A stretch of DNA of 64,000 bases. It comes from Methylobacterium sp. Leaf104 (GTDB lineage Bacteria > Pseudomonadota > Alphaproteobacteria > Rhizobiales > Beijerinckiaceae). This document shows, in pieces, positions 55,253 through 64,000 of the stretch (the stretch's first letter is position 1; every line of letters starts with the position of its first letter). The translations under genes were made by a program, and so were the position numbers. Location of the stretch: contig NZ_LMMZ01000034.1 in assembly GCF_001422885.1 (NCBI RefSeq), positions 251,055 to 315,054 on the forward strand. The letters are read 5' to 3'. The notes under the pieces are model-generated. The model did not search any database, was not told the origin of the DNA, and worked only from the letters and a program-made list of their open reading frames with translations.

Positions 55253-56149
55253 CTAGACGGCTCCGGCCTTCCCGTCGAGAGCCGCGCGCAAGGTTCGGAA
55301 GTCGCGCCAGGCGAGGCGCTTCTGCAGGGGCTGGCGCAGCAGGTAGGCCGGATGGAGGGTCGCCAGGGCACGGATCTCGCGATTTCCTACCCGATAGGGA
55401 TAGAAACGGCCGCGCGCCTTCAGGATACCGTCCTTGGTGCCGGTGATCGCCTGGGTCGCCGGGCTGCCGAGGCAGACGATGAGATCGGGGTCGGCGAGTT
55501 CGATCTGCCGCTCGATGAACGGCTTGCAGATCGAGACCTCCTGGGGGGTCGGATTGCGGTTGCCCGGCGGTCGCCACGGCACGATGTTGGTGACGTAGGC
55601 GTTGCTGCGGTCCAGTCCGATCGCCGCCATCATTCGGTCGAGGAGCTTGCCCGAGCGGCCCATGAAGGGCTTGCCGACGCGGTCCTCGTCGGCACCCGGC
55701 GCCTCGCCGATGAACATCAGCTTCGCGGCCGGATTGCCATCGGCGAAGACGAGGTTCTTGGCGGTGAACTTGAGGGGGCAGCCGTCGAAGCCGGCGAGCA
55801 GCGCCTCCAGTTCCTCCAGGGTCTGAACGTCCTTGGCCCGCGCCCGGGCGTCGCCCGCCGCCTCGCCGGGCCTGGCCGAGGCCGATTGTCCGTAGGTCCG
55901 GGCGGGCGGCGGCGCTGGTCCACGCGGGGGAAGTTCGGTGCGGAAGGTTTCGTCGGCAGGAGGACGGACCCCCTCCGGAGCTTGCCTCTCAAGGACCGGA
56001 CGGCTCGAAGCGGCACGCGCCGGCTCCGGCGCGTCGATCTCGGCGAAGCGGTCATGGGGCGCCTCGTCGAGAAACAGGTCGAGCCCAGCCTCGACGTGGA
56101 AGTCGAGGTTCGCGATCAGGTCCGGCTGTCGGTCGTCACCCTGGCTCAT
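55253..56149 (-). CDS. family-4-like uracil-DNA glycosylase (UdgA)
   Basis: The 298-residue protein has a disordered N-terminal 110 residues and a C-terminal UDG domain with the catalytic motif IGEAPGADEDRVGKPFMGRS and motif 2 TLHPAYLLR. It removes uracil from DNA in base-excision repair. In classic family 4 enzymes a CxxC pair begins the domain; here only one Cys remains at that place (FDGCPLKFTAKN), so the iron-sulfur cluster may be absent or ligated differently. The start ATG is at 56149. It is divergent from the ETF-QO gene. Confidence 0.85.
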   Translation of the reverse strand: MSQGDDRQPDLIANLDFHVEAGLDLFLDEAPHDRFAEIDAPEPARAASSRPVLERQAPEGVRPPADETFRTELPPRGPAPPPARTYGQSASARPGEAAGDARARAKDVQTLEELEALLAGFDGCPLKFTAKNLVFADGNPAAKLMFIGEAPGADEDRVGKPFMGRSGKLLDRMMAAIGLDRSNAYVTNIVPWRPPGNRNPTPQEVSICKPFIERQIELADPDLIVCLGSPATQAITGTKDGILKARGRFYPYRVGNREIRALATLHPAYLLRQPLQKRLAWRDFRTLRAALDGKAGAV

Positions 56150-56363
56150 GCTTTGTGATGTGGCGCCTCAGCGAGCTGTGGACAACCGGGCGTGCGACGT
56201 CACGCACCACCTTTTGCCCCGCGCGACATCGTCACCACCCGTGGTCCAGGAGCAGTGCGCCGCTTGCGTTCGCAGGTTGGAATGGGTTGAGAGTGATCCT
56301 CGAACATGGGATCGCACGACCGAGGCGCCCGCGGAAAGCGGATGCACGACAGGAGGATGACGG

Positions 56364-58025
56364 ATGGCGCTGCCCGAACGCGAGGCGATGGAATTCGATG
56401 TGGTGATCGTGGGCGCCGGCCCGGCCGGGCTCGGGACCGCCATCCGCCTCAAGCAATTGGCGCCCGACGTCAGCATCGTGGTGGTGGAGAAGGGCTCCGA
56501 GGTCGGCGCCCACATCCTGTCCGGCGCGGTGATCGACCCGTCCGGCCTCGACGGCCTGCTCCCCGGCTGGCGACAGGACGAGGCGCGCCCGCTGAAGACG
56601 GCGGTCGAGCGCGACGAGTTCATGTTCCTCACCAAGAACAGCGGCGTGACCATGCCGAACCTGTTCTTCCCCAAGCTGATGTCGAACCACGGCAACTTCG
56701 TCGGTTCGCTCTCCAACGTCACCAAGTATCTCGGCGCCAAGGCCGAGGAGCTCGGCGTGGAAATCTATCCCGGCTTCCCGGCCTCCGAGGTGCTCTATGA
56801 CCAGGCTGGCGCCGTGGTCGGAGTCGCTACAGGTGATCTCGGCATCGGCAAGTCCGGCGAGCCGCGCGACGACTACACCCGCGGGATGGAGCTTCGCGCG
56901 AAGTACACGGTCTTCGGCGAGGGCGCGCGGGGATCGCTGACGAAGACGCTGATCGACCGTTTCAAGCTGAACGCCCACAGCGACCACCAGAAGTACGGCC
57001 TCGGCGTCAAGGAACTCTGGCAACTCGCTCCCGACAGGTTTCAGGCCGGCCTGGTGCAGCACACCATGGGCTGGCCGCTGCCGAACAAGGCCGGCGGCGG
57101 CTCCTGGCTCTATCACTTCGACGATGGCCTGCTCTCGGTCGGCTTCGTCACGCACCTGAACTACGAGAACCCGACCCTGTCGCCGTTCGAGGAGTTCCAG
57201 CGCTTCAAGACCCACCCGATGATCCGCGAGACCTTCGAGGGAGCCAAGCGCATCGGCTACGGCGCCCGCGCCATCATGGAGGGCGGCTGGCAGTCCGTCC
57301 CGAAGCTCGTCTTCCCCGGCGGCTGCCTCGTCGGCGATTCCGCCGGCTTCGTGAACGTGCCGCGGATCAAGGGCTCGCACAACGCGGTGCTCTCCGGCAT
57401 GCAGGCGGCCGAAGCCCTGGCCCAGGCGCTCGAATCCGGTCGCCAGGGAGACGAGCTCGTCACCTACGAGAACGGTTGGCGCGACAGCGCCATCGGTCAG
57501 GACCTGAAGCGTGTCCGCAACGTCAAGCCGCTCTGGTCGAGATACGGCACCCTGATCGGTGTCGGCCTCGGCGGCCTCGACATGTGGTCGAACACGATCC
57601 TGGAGGCCTCGCCCTTCGGCACCCTCAAGCACGGCAAGCCGGACCACGCCACGCTGAAGCCGCTCAAGGACGTCAAGCCGATCGTCTATCCGAAGCCGGA
57701 CGGCAAGCTGACCTTCGACCGGCTCTCCTCCGTCTACCTGTCGAACACCAACCACGAGGAGGACCAGCCGGCCCACCTCAAGGTCCGGAACCTGGAGCTG
57801 CAGAAAGCGTCCGAGCACGACGTCTATGGCGGACCGTCGGCGCGCTACTGTCCGGCGGGTGTCTACGAGTGGGTCGAGGATGCCGGCGCCAGCGACGGCG
57901 TCCGCTACCAGATCAACGCGCAGAACTGCGTCCACTGCAAGACCTGCGACATCAAGGATCCGAACCAGAACATCAACTGGGAGACGCCGGAGGGCCCGGG
58001 CGGACCGAACTATCCGAACATGTGA
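56364..58025 (+). CDS. electron transfer flavoprotein-ubiquinone oxidoreductase
   Basis: The 553-residue protein has an FAD-binding GAGPAGLGTAIRL, the quinone-pocket region and a C-terminal ferredoxin-like domain with four cluster Cys (ARYCPAGVYEW and NCVHCKTCDIK). It moves electrons from ETF to ubiquinone during acyl-CoA and related oxidations at the inner membrane. No etfAB is adjacent. ATG 56364 follows an AGGAGGA-like site (56350-56357). Length is normal. Confidence 0.95.
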   Translation: MALPEREAMEFDVVIVGAGPAGLGTAIRLKQLAPDVSIVVVEKGSEVGAHILSGAVIDPSGLDGLLPGWRQDEARPLKTAVERDEFMFLTKNSGVTMPNLFFPKLMSNHGNFVGSLSNVTKYLGAKAEELGVEIYPGFPASEVLYDQAGAVVGVATGDLGIGKSGEPRDDYTRGMELRAKYTVFGEGARGSLTKTLIDRFKLNAHSDHQKYGLGVKELWQLAPDRFQAGLVQHTMGWPLPNKAGGGSWLYHFDDGLLSVGFVTHLNYENPTLSPFEEFQRFKTHPMIRETFEGAKRIGYGARAIMEGGWQSVPKLVFPGGCLVGDSAGFVNVPRIKGSHNAVLSGMQAAEALAQALESGRQGDELVTYENGWRDSAIGQDLKRVRNVKPLWSRYGTLIGVGLGGLDMWSNTILEASPFGTLKHGKPDHATLKPLKDVKPIVYPKPDGKLTFDRLSSVYLSNTNHEEDQPAHLKVRNLELQKASEHDVYGGPSARYCPAGVYEWVEDAGASDGVRYQINAQNCVHCKTCDIKDPNQNINWETPEGPGGPNYPNM

Positions 58026-58191
58026 AGCGGTGCCGGGGACCGTCCCGTTCACGGATGGATAAGACGGGATGGCGGGCGCGAGACGCCGCCATCCTTATGC
58101 CTTGCGAGGATGGCGGTTAGAGTCCAGTGTCCCGCCCCAATCGAGCCCGGCCGCCGAGACGGCCGGTGCGCAGGAGCCGCGATCGGTGCCC

Positions 58192-60045
58192 ATGAACGGA
58201 AACGCCAAAACCAGCCGGACCGGCCGCCGGGTCCTCTCGGCCCTCGCCGTCTGCCTCGCGGGTTCGCCGGCAGCCTACGCGGCCCAGCCACGGGAATCCG
58301 CCCCGATCTCCGAATACGAGCCGGCGGAATCGCTGGAGGGCAACTTCCTCTCCGCCTACATCGCCGGTGCCTCCAAGGACACGGCCGCCGCCGCGAGCTA
58401 CTACCGCGAAGCCGTGAAGGCCGACCCACGCAATGCCGAACTCCTGGAGCGCGCCTTCGTGTCGCTGCTCGCCGACGGCTCGCTCCCGGATGCCTTCCGG
58501 GCCGCCGAGCGCCTGACCTCCCGCGACGGCTCGAACGGGCTCGCGCAGCTCGCCCTCGGCGTGCGCCAGATCAAGGCCGGGCAGTTCGCCCAGGCGCGCC
58601 AGAACTTCGCCCGCAGCGGTCGCGGCGCGGCCGCCGACCTGACCGGCACCCTGCTCACCGCCTGGGCCTTCGCCGGGGCCAATGACGGCAAGCGCGCCCT
58701 GGAGACCATCAACAAGCTCAAGGGCGAGCGCTACTACAACACCTTCCGCGACTTCCATGCCGGGTTGATCGCCAGCCTCGTGGGCGATCAGGCGGAAGCC
58801 GAGCGTCGCCTCAAGGCCGCCTACGACGCCGACCGCAACACCCTGCGCATCGTCGACGCCTATGCGCGCTTCGAGGCCCAGGCCGGGCGCACCGACCTGG
58901 CGATCCAGGCCTATACCGAATTCGACAAGCTGCTGCCGCGCCATCCCATCGTGCGCGATGCCCTGACGAAGCTGAAGGAAGGCAAGCCCCTCAGCCGGCT
59001 CGTGAACTCGGCCCAGGAGGGAGCCGGCGAGGTCCTGTACGGGCTCGGCTCGGCGGGCTCCACCCAGGGCGACGAGCTGCCGGCGGTGGTCTACCTGCGC
59101 CTCGCCCTCTACCTCGCGCCCGAGCACGCCCTCGCCCGGCTGACCCTGGCCGACATCCTCGACCGGATGAAGCAGACCGAGCGGGCCAACGAGGCTTATT
59201 CCCAGATCCCCACCACGTCGCCCCTGCGCCTCAACGCCGACGTCCAGGTCGGGCTCAACCTGGAGCAGATGGGCAAGGGTGACGAGGCGATCGCCCATCT
59301 CGATGCCGCCATGAAGGCACATCCGGACGACATCGACATCATCACGGCCCTCGGCAACGTCCAGCGCTCGCGCAAGAAGTACGAGGAAGCGGCCGAGACC
59401 TACAGCCGCGCCATCGCGCTGATCGGCGACAAGCCCGCGTCGAACTACTGGACGACGTTCTACTTCCGCGGCACCGCCTACGAGCGCGCCAAGCAGTGGC
59501 CCAAGGCCGAGGCCGACCTGAAGAAGGCCCTGGAGCTGGTGCCCGCGAGCCAGCCCGGCGCCCGGGCCCAAGTGCTGAACTACCTGGCCTATTCCTGGGT
59601 CGACCAGAACATGAACATCGACGAGGCCTTCACGATGCTGAAGCAGGCCGTCGATGCCGCGCCGCGCGACGGCATGATCATCGACAGCCTGGGCTGGGCC
59701 TATTTCCGCCTCGGCCGCTGGGACGATGCCGTGCGCGAGCTCGAGAAGGCGATCGAGCTGAAGCCCGGCGACCCGACGATCAACGACCACCTCGGCGACG
59801 CCTACTGGCGCGCCGGGCGCCGCCTGGAGGGCAAGTTCCAGTGGCAGCACGCCAAGGATCTGAACCCCGAGCCGGACGATCTCGAGAAGATCAACGTCAA
59901 GCTCAAGGACGGCCTGCCCGAGCTCGAAAAGCCCGCGGCCACCGCCGAGAATCCCCCCGAGAACAAGGGAAACCCGGAACTGCCGAAGGGGGCACCGGCC
60001 CCGAACGAGCCTCCGGGCGCCGCCGACAAGAAGAGCGGCGGGTGA
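58192..60045 (+). CDS. secreted tetratricopeptide-repeat protein
   Basis: The 617-residue protein has a signal peptide (RRVLSALAVCLAGSPAAYAA), then about a dozen TPR-like helix pairs and a Pro/Asn-rich tail (ENPPENKGNPELPKGAPAPN). Clear repeats include DTAAAASYYREAVKADPRNA, YEEAAETYSRAIALIGDKPA and WDDAVRELEKAIELKPGDPT. Such proteins are periplasmic scaffolds; the partner is unknown. ATG 58192 has an AGGAG site. It precedes ispE by 75 bases, an association often seen in alphaproteobacteria. Confidence 0.85.
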   Translation: MNGNAKTSRTGRRVLSALAVCLAGSPAAYAAQPRESAPISEYEPAESLEGNFLSAYIAGASKDTAAAASYYREAVKADPRNAELLERAFVSLLADGSLPDAFRAAERLTSRDGSNGLAQLALGVRQIKAGQFAQARQNFARSGRGAAADLTGTLLTAWAFAGANDGKRALETINKLKGERYYNTFRDFHAGLIASLVGDQAEAERRLKAAYDADRNTLRIVDAYARFEAQAGRTDLAIQAYTEFDKLLPRHPIVRDALTKLKEGKPLSRLVNSAQEGAGEVLYGLGSAGSTQGDELPAVVYLRLALYLAPEHALARLTLADILDRMKQTERANEAYSQIPTTSPLRLNADVQVGLNLEQMGKGDEAIAHLDAAMKAHPDDIDIITALGNVQRSRKKYEEAAETYSRAIALIGDKPASNYWTTFYFRGTAYERAKQWPKAEADLKKALELVPASQPGARAQVLNYLAYSWVDQNMNIDEAFTMLKQAVDAAPRDGMIIDSLGWAYFRLGRWDDAVRELEKAIELKPGDPTINDHLGDAYWRAGRRLEGKFQWQHAKDLNPEPDDLEKINVKLKDGLPELEKPAATAENPPENKGNPELPKGAPAPNEPPGAADKKSGG

Positions 60046-60120
60046 CCGCGCCGGAGGCTTGACGGGACGCGCATCGCGGGGTCAGACCGGCTCCGCGATT
60101 GCCCGACCCCTCAGCACCGA

Positions 60121-61002
60121 GTGTCCGTGTCCCTCCTCGTCACCCGCGCTCCGGCGAAGATCAACCTCACCCTCCACGTCCTGGGCCGCCGGCCCGGCGA
60201 CGGCTACCATGAGCTCGAGAGCCTCGTGGTGTTTACCGGGTCCGGCGACACGCTCACGCTGGAGCCGGGGCCGGATCTGGCGCTCACCGTGTCCGGCCCA
60301 ACGGCCGGTCCGGCCGGCCCCCTCGATGACAACCTCGTCATTCGCGCCGCACGCCACCTCGCGCGCCTGCAGCCCGGCCTGCGGCACGGCGCCTTCCATC
60401 TGGTGAAGCGACTCCCGGTGGCCGCGGGCGTCGGGGGCGGCTCATCGGATGCCGCCGCGGCCCTTCGGCTGCTCGGCCGCCTGAACGATCTCCCTCCCGA
60501 CCATCCCGACCTCGTGGCGGCCGCCCGCGCCACCGGCGCCGACGTTCCGGTCTGCCTCGTACCGCGTGCGCGGATGATGAGCGGTGCCGGCGAGGCTGTC
60601 GGCCCGGCCCTGGACATGACGCCGATCCCGGCCGTCCTCGTCAATCCGGGCGTCCCCGTCGAGACGGCACCGGTCTTCCGAGCCCTCGGCCTCACGGTCG
60701 GAGAGCGCCATGGCACGGACACGCACCCCATCATCGCCCGCGGCCTCTCGGCGGATCGGCTGTTGGAGGCGATCACCCCTGCCCGGAACGACCTCGAAGC
60801 GCCGGCTCGCAGCATCGCCCCCGTGATCGACGTCGCCCTCGACGCTCTGCGCGCCGCCGCCGGATGCCGCCTCGCACGGATGTCGGGCTCGGGCGCCACC
60901 GTGTTCGGTCTGTTCGGGCATCGCTCGGAAGCGGCGTTGGCGGCGCACCGTCTCGCGCGAGATCATCCAGCCTGGTGGGTCAGCGCAGCCATTTTGCGCT
61001 GA
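60121..61002 (+). CDS. ispE: 4-diphosphocytidyl-2-C-methyl-D-erythritol kinase
   Basis: The 293-residue GHMP kinase has RAPAKINLTLHVLGRRPGDG, the ATP loop PVAAGVGGGSSDAAAALR and the third motif RMSGSGATVFGLF. It phosphorylates CDP-ME in the MEP isoprenoid pathway, whose products also feed the polyprenyl synthase encoded 1.8 kb downstream. The start is a GTG at 60121; a second GTG two codons later is possible. Confidence 0.94.
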   Translation: MSVSLLVTRAPAKINLTLHVLGRRPGDGYHELESLVVFTGSGDTLTLEPGPDLALTVSGPTAGPAGPLDDNLVIRAARHLARLQPGLRHGAFHLVKRLPVAAGVGGGSSDAAAALRLLGRLNDLPPDHPDLVAAARATGADVPVCLVPRARMMSGAGEAVGPALDMTPIPAVLVNPGVPVETAPVFRALGLTVGERHGTDTHPIIARGLSADRLLEAITPARNDLEAPARSIAPVIDVALDALRAAAGCRLARMSGSGATVFGLFGHRSEAALAAHRLARDHPAWWVSAAILR

Positions 61003-61119
61003 GCTTTCGCCCGAACGGTCGGGCAGTAACTTTCCGTGCATCCCCGCCGAGTCAACGCGTCAGTTTTACGCTCGCTCAAGATTCGAGTCGGCAGGGTCGC
61101 CCGATGCGCGGAGCGATGC

Positions 61120-62772
61120 ATGCCTGATAAGAAGAACAATTCATGGGGAGAGGGCGAGCTTCGCGAGCTCCTCTGCCTGATGATGATCGGATGCTGCGTC
61201 TGGATCGTCGGTACGCACCTCGGCCTCTTCACTCTGCTGATCGATGCGACGCGGACCCATGAGCTTCAGGACCTCCTGATGCTGACCCTCTGCATGAGCC
61301 TGGGCCTCGTCGCCGCCGCCATACGCAAATCGTTCAAGCTGCGCCGGGCGATGCAGGACCGGGACGGCGCCGAGGCCCAGGCCGAATCGGTGGCGCGTCA
61401 CGATGCCATGACGGGTCTCGCCAACAGGCGGCTGTTTCGCGAATCCCTCGCGGCCCGGATCCGGACGACGACCGGCGTTCCGCTCGTTGCCGTCATGCTG
61501 ATCGATCTCGACCGCTTCAAGCCGGTGAACGACGTGCATGGGCATGCGGCGGGCGATGCCGTCCTGTGCGTGATCGCCGACCGCCTGCGCGCCCTGGCAC
61601 CGACCGGCAGCCTCGTCGCCCGCCTCGGCGGCGATGAATTCGCCGTCCTCCTCGATCATGGCGGCGATCCGGAAAACCTCGCGCGGCTCGCCCAGGCGAC
61701 CATCGCTTCGGTCTCGCAGCCGATCGCCTGGACCCAGAGCCGCCTGAAGATCGGCGCCACGATCGGCATCGCCACGGCGTCCGAGGAGAGCCGCACCGCC
61801 GAAGCCCTGCTGCACGCCGCCGATGTCGCCATGTACCAGGGCAAGCGCGACGGCCGCGGCACGTTCCGCTTCTTCCATCTCGACATGGGGCACGCCCTCA
61901 AAGCGCGGGCCACGCTGGAAGGCGAATTGCGGGTGGGCATCGATCGCGGCGAGATCGAACCGTTCTACCAGCCCGTGGTCGCCTTGCCGGGACGCGAGCT
62001 CATCGGCTTCGAGGTTCTGGCCCGCTGGAACCATCCACGCCTCGGAATGCTCAGCCCGGCGGAGTTCATCACGCTGGCGGAGGAGACCGGCCTGATCGGC
62101 GACCTGACCTGGTCGTTGATGCGCCAGGCGTGTCGCGATGCCCGTGCCTGGCCGTCGCATCTCCAGTTGGCGATCAACATCTCGCCGCTCCAGCTGCGCG
62201 ATCCGCATTTGCCGAAGCAGATCCTCGGCATTCTGAACGAGGCCGGCTTCGCGCCCGGCCGCCTGGAGATCGAGATCACCGAAACGGCCCTGGTGAACGA
62301 CCTCGAAGCGGCCCGTACCGCGTTGCAGGCGCTGCAGACGTTCGGGGTCCGCATCGCACTGGACGATTTCGGGACCGGGTACTCCAGCCTCTACCATCTG
62401 CGTGAGTTGCAGTTCGACAAGCTGAAGATCGATCGCAGCTACGTCGAATCGATGCGGCTGAGCAGCGAGCGCGCCAAGCTCGTCGACGCCATCATCGCTC
62501 TCGGTTCGAGCCTCGGGCTCCTGACCACCGCCGAGGGCATCGAGAGCGGGACCAGCGTCGACTGGCTGGCCGGGCAGGGCTGCACCTATGGGCAGGGCTA
62601 CCTGTTCGGAAAGCCCATGGACAAGGCGACCACCGACGGGCTGCTCAGGCTCTGGTCCGACGACAGCGGCCGGATCGTGATCGCCCCGTCCCAGGCAGAG
62701 GCGTCCGAACTGGCCACGTGTGACCTTCCGGGCCTCGCACGCCCGACTGTCGGTCGCCGGGCGGCCGCCTGA
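61120..62772 (+). CDS. membrane-anchored GGDEF-EAL cyclic-di-GMP protein
   Basis: The 550-residue protein has two N-terminal membrane helices (about 15-40 and 50-70), a short linker, a GGDEF domain with an intact GGDEF (170-174) and an EAL domain. The EAL signature reads EVL (FEVLARWNH, 298-300), with the metal-binding Glu kept, followed by DDFGTGYSSLYHL and LKIDRSYV. No RxxD inhibitory site precedes GGDEF. It may synthesise or hydrolyse c-di-GMP; the sequence suggests both domains could be active. It would link to motility in the flagellar block. Confidence 0.9.
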   Translation: MPDKKNNSWGEGELRELLCLMMIGCCVWIVGTHLGLFTLLIDATRTHELQDLLMLTLCMSLGLVAAAIRKSFKLRRAMQDRDGAEAQAESVARHDAMTGLANRRLFRESLAARIRTTTGVPLVAVMLIDLDRFKPVNDVHGHAAGDAVLCVIADRLRALAPTGSLVARLGGDEFAVLLDHGGDPENLARLAQATIASVSQPIAWTQSRLKIGATIGIATASEESRTAEALLHAADVAMYQGKRDGRGTFRFFHLDMGHALKARATLEGELRVGIDRGEIEPFYQPVVALPGRELIGFEVLARWNHPRLGMLSPAEFITLAEETGLIGDLTWSLMRQACRDARAWPSHLQLAINISPLQLRDPHLPKQILGILNEAGFAPGRLEIEITETALVNDLEAARTALQALQTFGVRIALDDFGTGYSSLYHLRELQFDKLKIDRSYVESMRLSSERAKLVDAIIALGSSLGLLTTAEGIESGTSVDWLAGQGCTYGQGYLFGKPMDKATTDGLLRLWSDDSGRIVIAPSQAEASELATCDLPGLARPTVGRRAAA

Positions 62773-62796
62773 CGGGGGCCAGGTTGGCACGGGGTT

Positions 62797-63891
62797 TCAG
62801 TGAGCCCGGGCGATGCAGAAATCGACGACCTGGAGTAGCGCATTCTTCATCGGGCCGGCCGGAAACGCCTTCAGGGCGTCCCGGGCCCGATCGCCGTAGA
62901 GTCGGGCGCGGGCCATCGTCTCTTCGAGGGCACCGTGCCGCCGCAGGATGGCGCGCGCGGTATCGAGATCTGGCTCGGTGACCTCGCCGCGCTCGAGGGT
63001 GCGCTTCCAGAAGCCACGTTCGCTGCCCGTGGCGCGCCGTACCGCCAGGACGATGGGGAGCGTGATCTTGCCCTCCCGGAAATCGTCGCCGACGTTCTTC
63101 CCCAGCGTGTCGCTGGTGCCGCCGTAGTCGAGCACATCGTCGATGAGCTGGAAGGCGATGCCGAGGTTCATGCCGTAGGCCCGGCAGGCGGCCTGCTCGG
63201 CCTCGCCGCGCTCGGCGAGGACGGGACCGACCTCGCAGGCGGCGGCGAACAGCTCGGCGGTCTTGGCACTGATCACCGCGAGGTACTCGTCCTCGCTCGT
63301 CTCGGTGTTCTTGGCCGCGGTGAGCTGCATCACCTCGCCCTCGGCGATGATGGTGGCGGCCGCGGACAGGATGTCGAGGGCCTTCAGGGACCCGACCTCG
63401 ACCATCATCCGGAAGGCCTGGCCGAGGAGGAAGTCGCCGACGAGGACGCTCGCCTCGTTGCCCCACTTGATGCGGGCCGCGACCTTGCCGCGGCGCATGT
63501 CGCTGCCATCGACCACGTCGTCGTGCAGGAGCGTCGCGGTGTGCATGAACTCGACGCTGGCCGCGAGCTTCACAGCGCCGTCGCCGGCGTAGTGGCACAG
63601 GTCCGCGGTCGCCAGGGTCAGGATCGGCCGGAGGCGCTTCCCGCCCGAGGAGATGAGATGGTTGGCCACCTCCGGAATCATCTGGACGTCTGATCCGGTG
63701 CGGGACAGGATCGTCGCGTTGACGCGCTCCATCCCGCCGGACACCAAGGCAACGAGGTCGGCCAGGCTCGCCTCCGGATCGGGGCTGCTCTCATCGATCG
63801 GAACTACGACGCCCAAGACCTTGAGGCCTCCCGCTTCCCTACGCGAACCCGGCGCAGCCTGATCGGCCGCGTCCGTGACACCCCATCGCAT
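62797..63891 (-). CDS. polyprenyl (octaprenyl-type) diphosphate synthase
   Basis: The roughly 364-residue protein has both Asp-rich motifs: LLHDDVVDGSDMRRG and QLIDDVLDYGG, plus SGGKRLRPILTLATADLC. It elongates isopentenyl units to the long side chain of ubiquinone. The family is also called IspB. The start is uncertain; ATG 63891 is used, but the conserved part begins about residue 25. It is divergent from the small gene at the window edge. Confidence 0.9.
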   Translation of the reverse strand: MRWGVTDAADQAAPGSRREAGGLKVLGVVVPIDESSPDPEASLADLVALVSGGMERVNATILSRTGSDVQMIPEVANHLISSGGKRLRPILTLATADLCHYAGDGAVKLAASVEFMHTATLLHDDVVDGSDMRRGKVAARIKWGNEASVLVGDFLLGQAFRMMVEVGSLKALDILSAAATIIAEGEVMQLTAAKNTETSEDEYLAVISAKTAELFAAACEVGPVLAERGEAEQAACRAYGMNLGIAFQLIDDVLDYGGTSDTLGKNVGDDFREGKITLPIVLAVRRATGSERGFWKRTLERGEVTEPDLDTARAILRRHGALEETMARARLYGDRARDALKAFPAGPMKNALLQVVDFCIARAH

Positions 63892-63972
63892 GCGCCCGGT
63901 GGCGCTGCAACACGCACCATGCCGCAAGGTATACCGCGCGGTGGCGCCCAGAATGATGTCGGGGAGAGGTGT

Positions 63973-64000
63973 ATGACCGAACTGATACGTAGCAACGATG
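63973..64000 (+). CDS. start of a small protein, possibly DUF2007 (runs off the window)
   Basis: The last 28 bases encode MTELIRSND after a GGGGAGAGG ribosome site. DUF2007 proteins begin in a similar way and often lie divergently from a polyprenyl synthase gene in alphaproteobacteria. Nine residues are too few to confirm this. Confidence 0.45.

Overview
The window is a GC-rich alphaproteobacterial chromosome segment, almost certainly from Methylobacterium/Methylorubrum or a close relative. The decisive marker is the serine-cycle methylotrophy cluster at 37.4-47.7 kb (sga-hprA-mtdA-fch-mtkA-mtkB-ppc-mcl, all on the minus strand). SciP, an FlbD-type regulator, a bifunctional RelA/SpoT protein and the fabD-fabG-acpP-fabF-mltG-yicC-gmk order also fit an alphaproteobacterium. 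I see no rRNA, tRNA, CRISPR array or insertion sequence.

Layout. 0-8.2 kb: the 5' end of mnmA (minus), then a plus-strand flagellar block fliK-flgD-sciP-fliF-fliG-fliH-fliN-flbD. It pairs hook and C-ring/MS-ring parts with two cell-cycle-type regulators, and there is a CtrA-like box upstream of fliF. 8.2-16.3 kb: accessory genes, namely a KpsE/Wzz-like polysaccharide co-polymerase, a thioredoxin-like ferredoxin, a HpnL-like membrane protein, a DMT exporter, a chemoreceptor and a dihydrolipoamide-dehydrogenase-like flavoprotein. 16.4-24.9 kb (minus): gmk, yicC, mltG, fabF, acpP, fabG, fabD. This housekeeping run is split between fabF and mltG by a markedly AT-rich gene for a SIR2-domain protein, the best candidate in the window for a transferred anti-phage defence gene. 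25.0-36.7 kb: a carbonic anhydrase remnant, rpoZ, rsh, a NYN-domain protein, smpB, dapA, a soluble lytic transglycosylase behind a perfect TTAA-N7-TTAA box, a MoaB/CinA-like protein, an FNT channel, two tiny ORFs and an outer-membrane beta-barrel protein.

36.7-47.7 kb: a GlcG/HbpS-like gene, then the serine-cycle cluster. Together these enzymes take methylene-H4F carbon and glyoxylate through serine, hydroxypyruvate, glycerate, PEP, oxaloacetate and malate to malyl-CoA, which is cleaved to acetyl-CoA and glyoxylate. mtdA and fch handle the H4F-linked C1 units. 48-64 kb: a metallophosphatase/glycosyltransferase pair, rnhB, a radical SAM gene, a short glycosyltransferase-like gene, a PAP2 phosphatase remnant, moaB, a zinc metallopeptidase, a family-4-like uracil-DNA glycosylase, ETF-ubiquinone oxidoreductase, a TPR protein, ispE, a GGDEF-EAL protein, a polyprenyl diphosphate synthase and the first codons of a divergent small protein.

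All assignments come from reading the translations by eye. No database search was run, so family names rest on recognised motifs and gene order.
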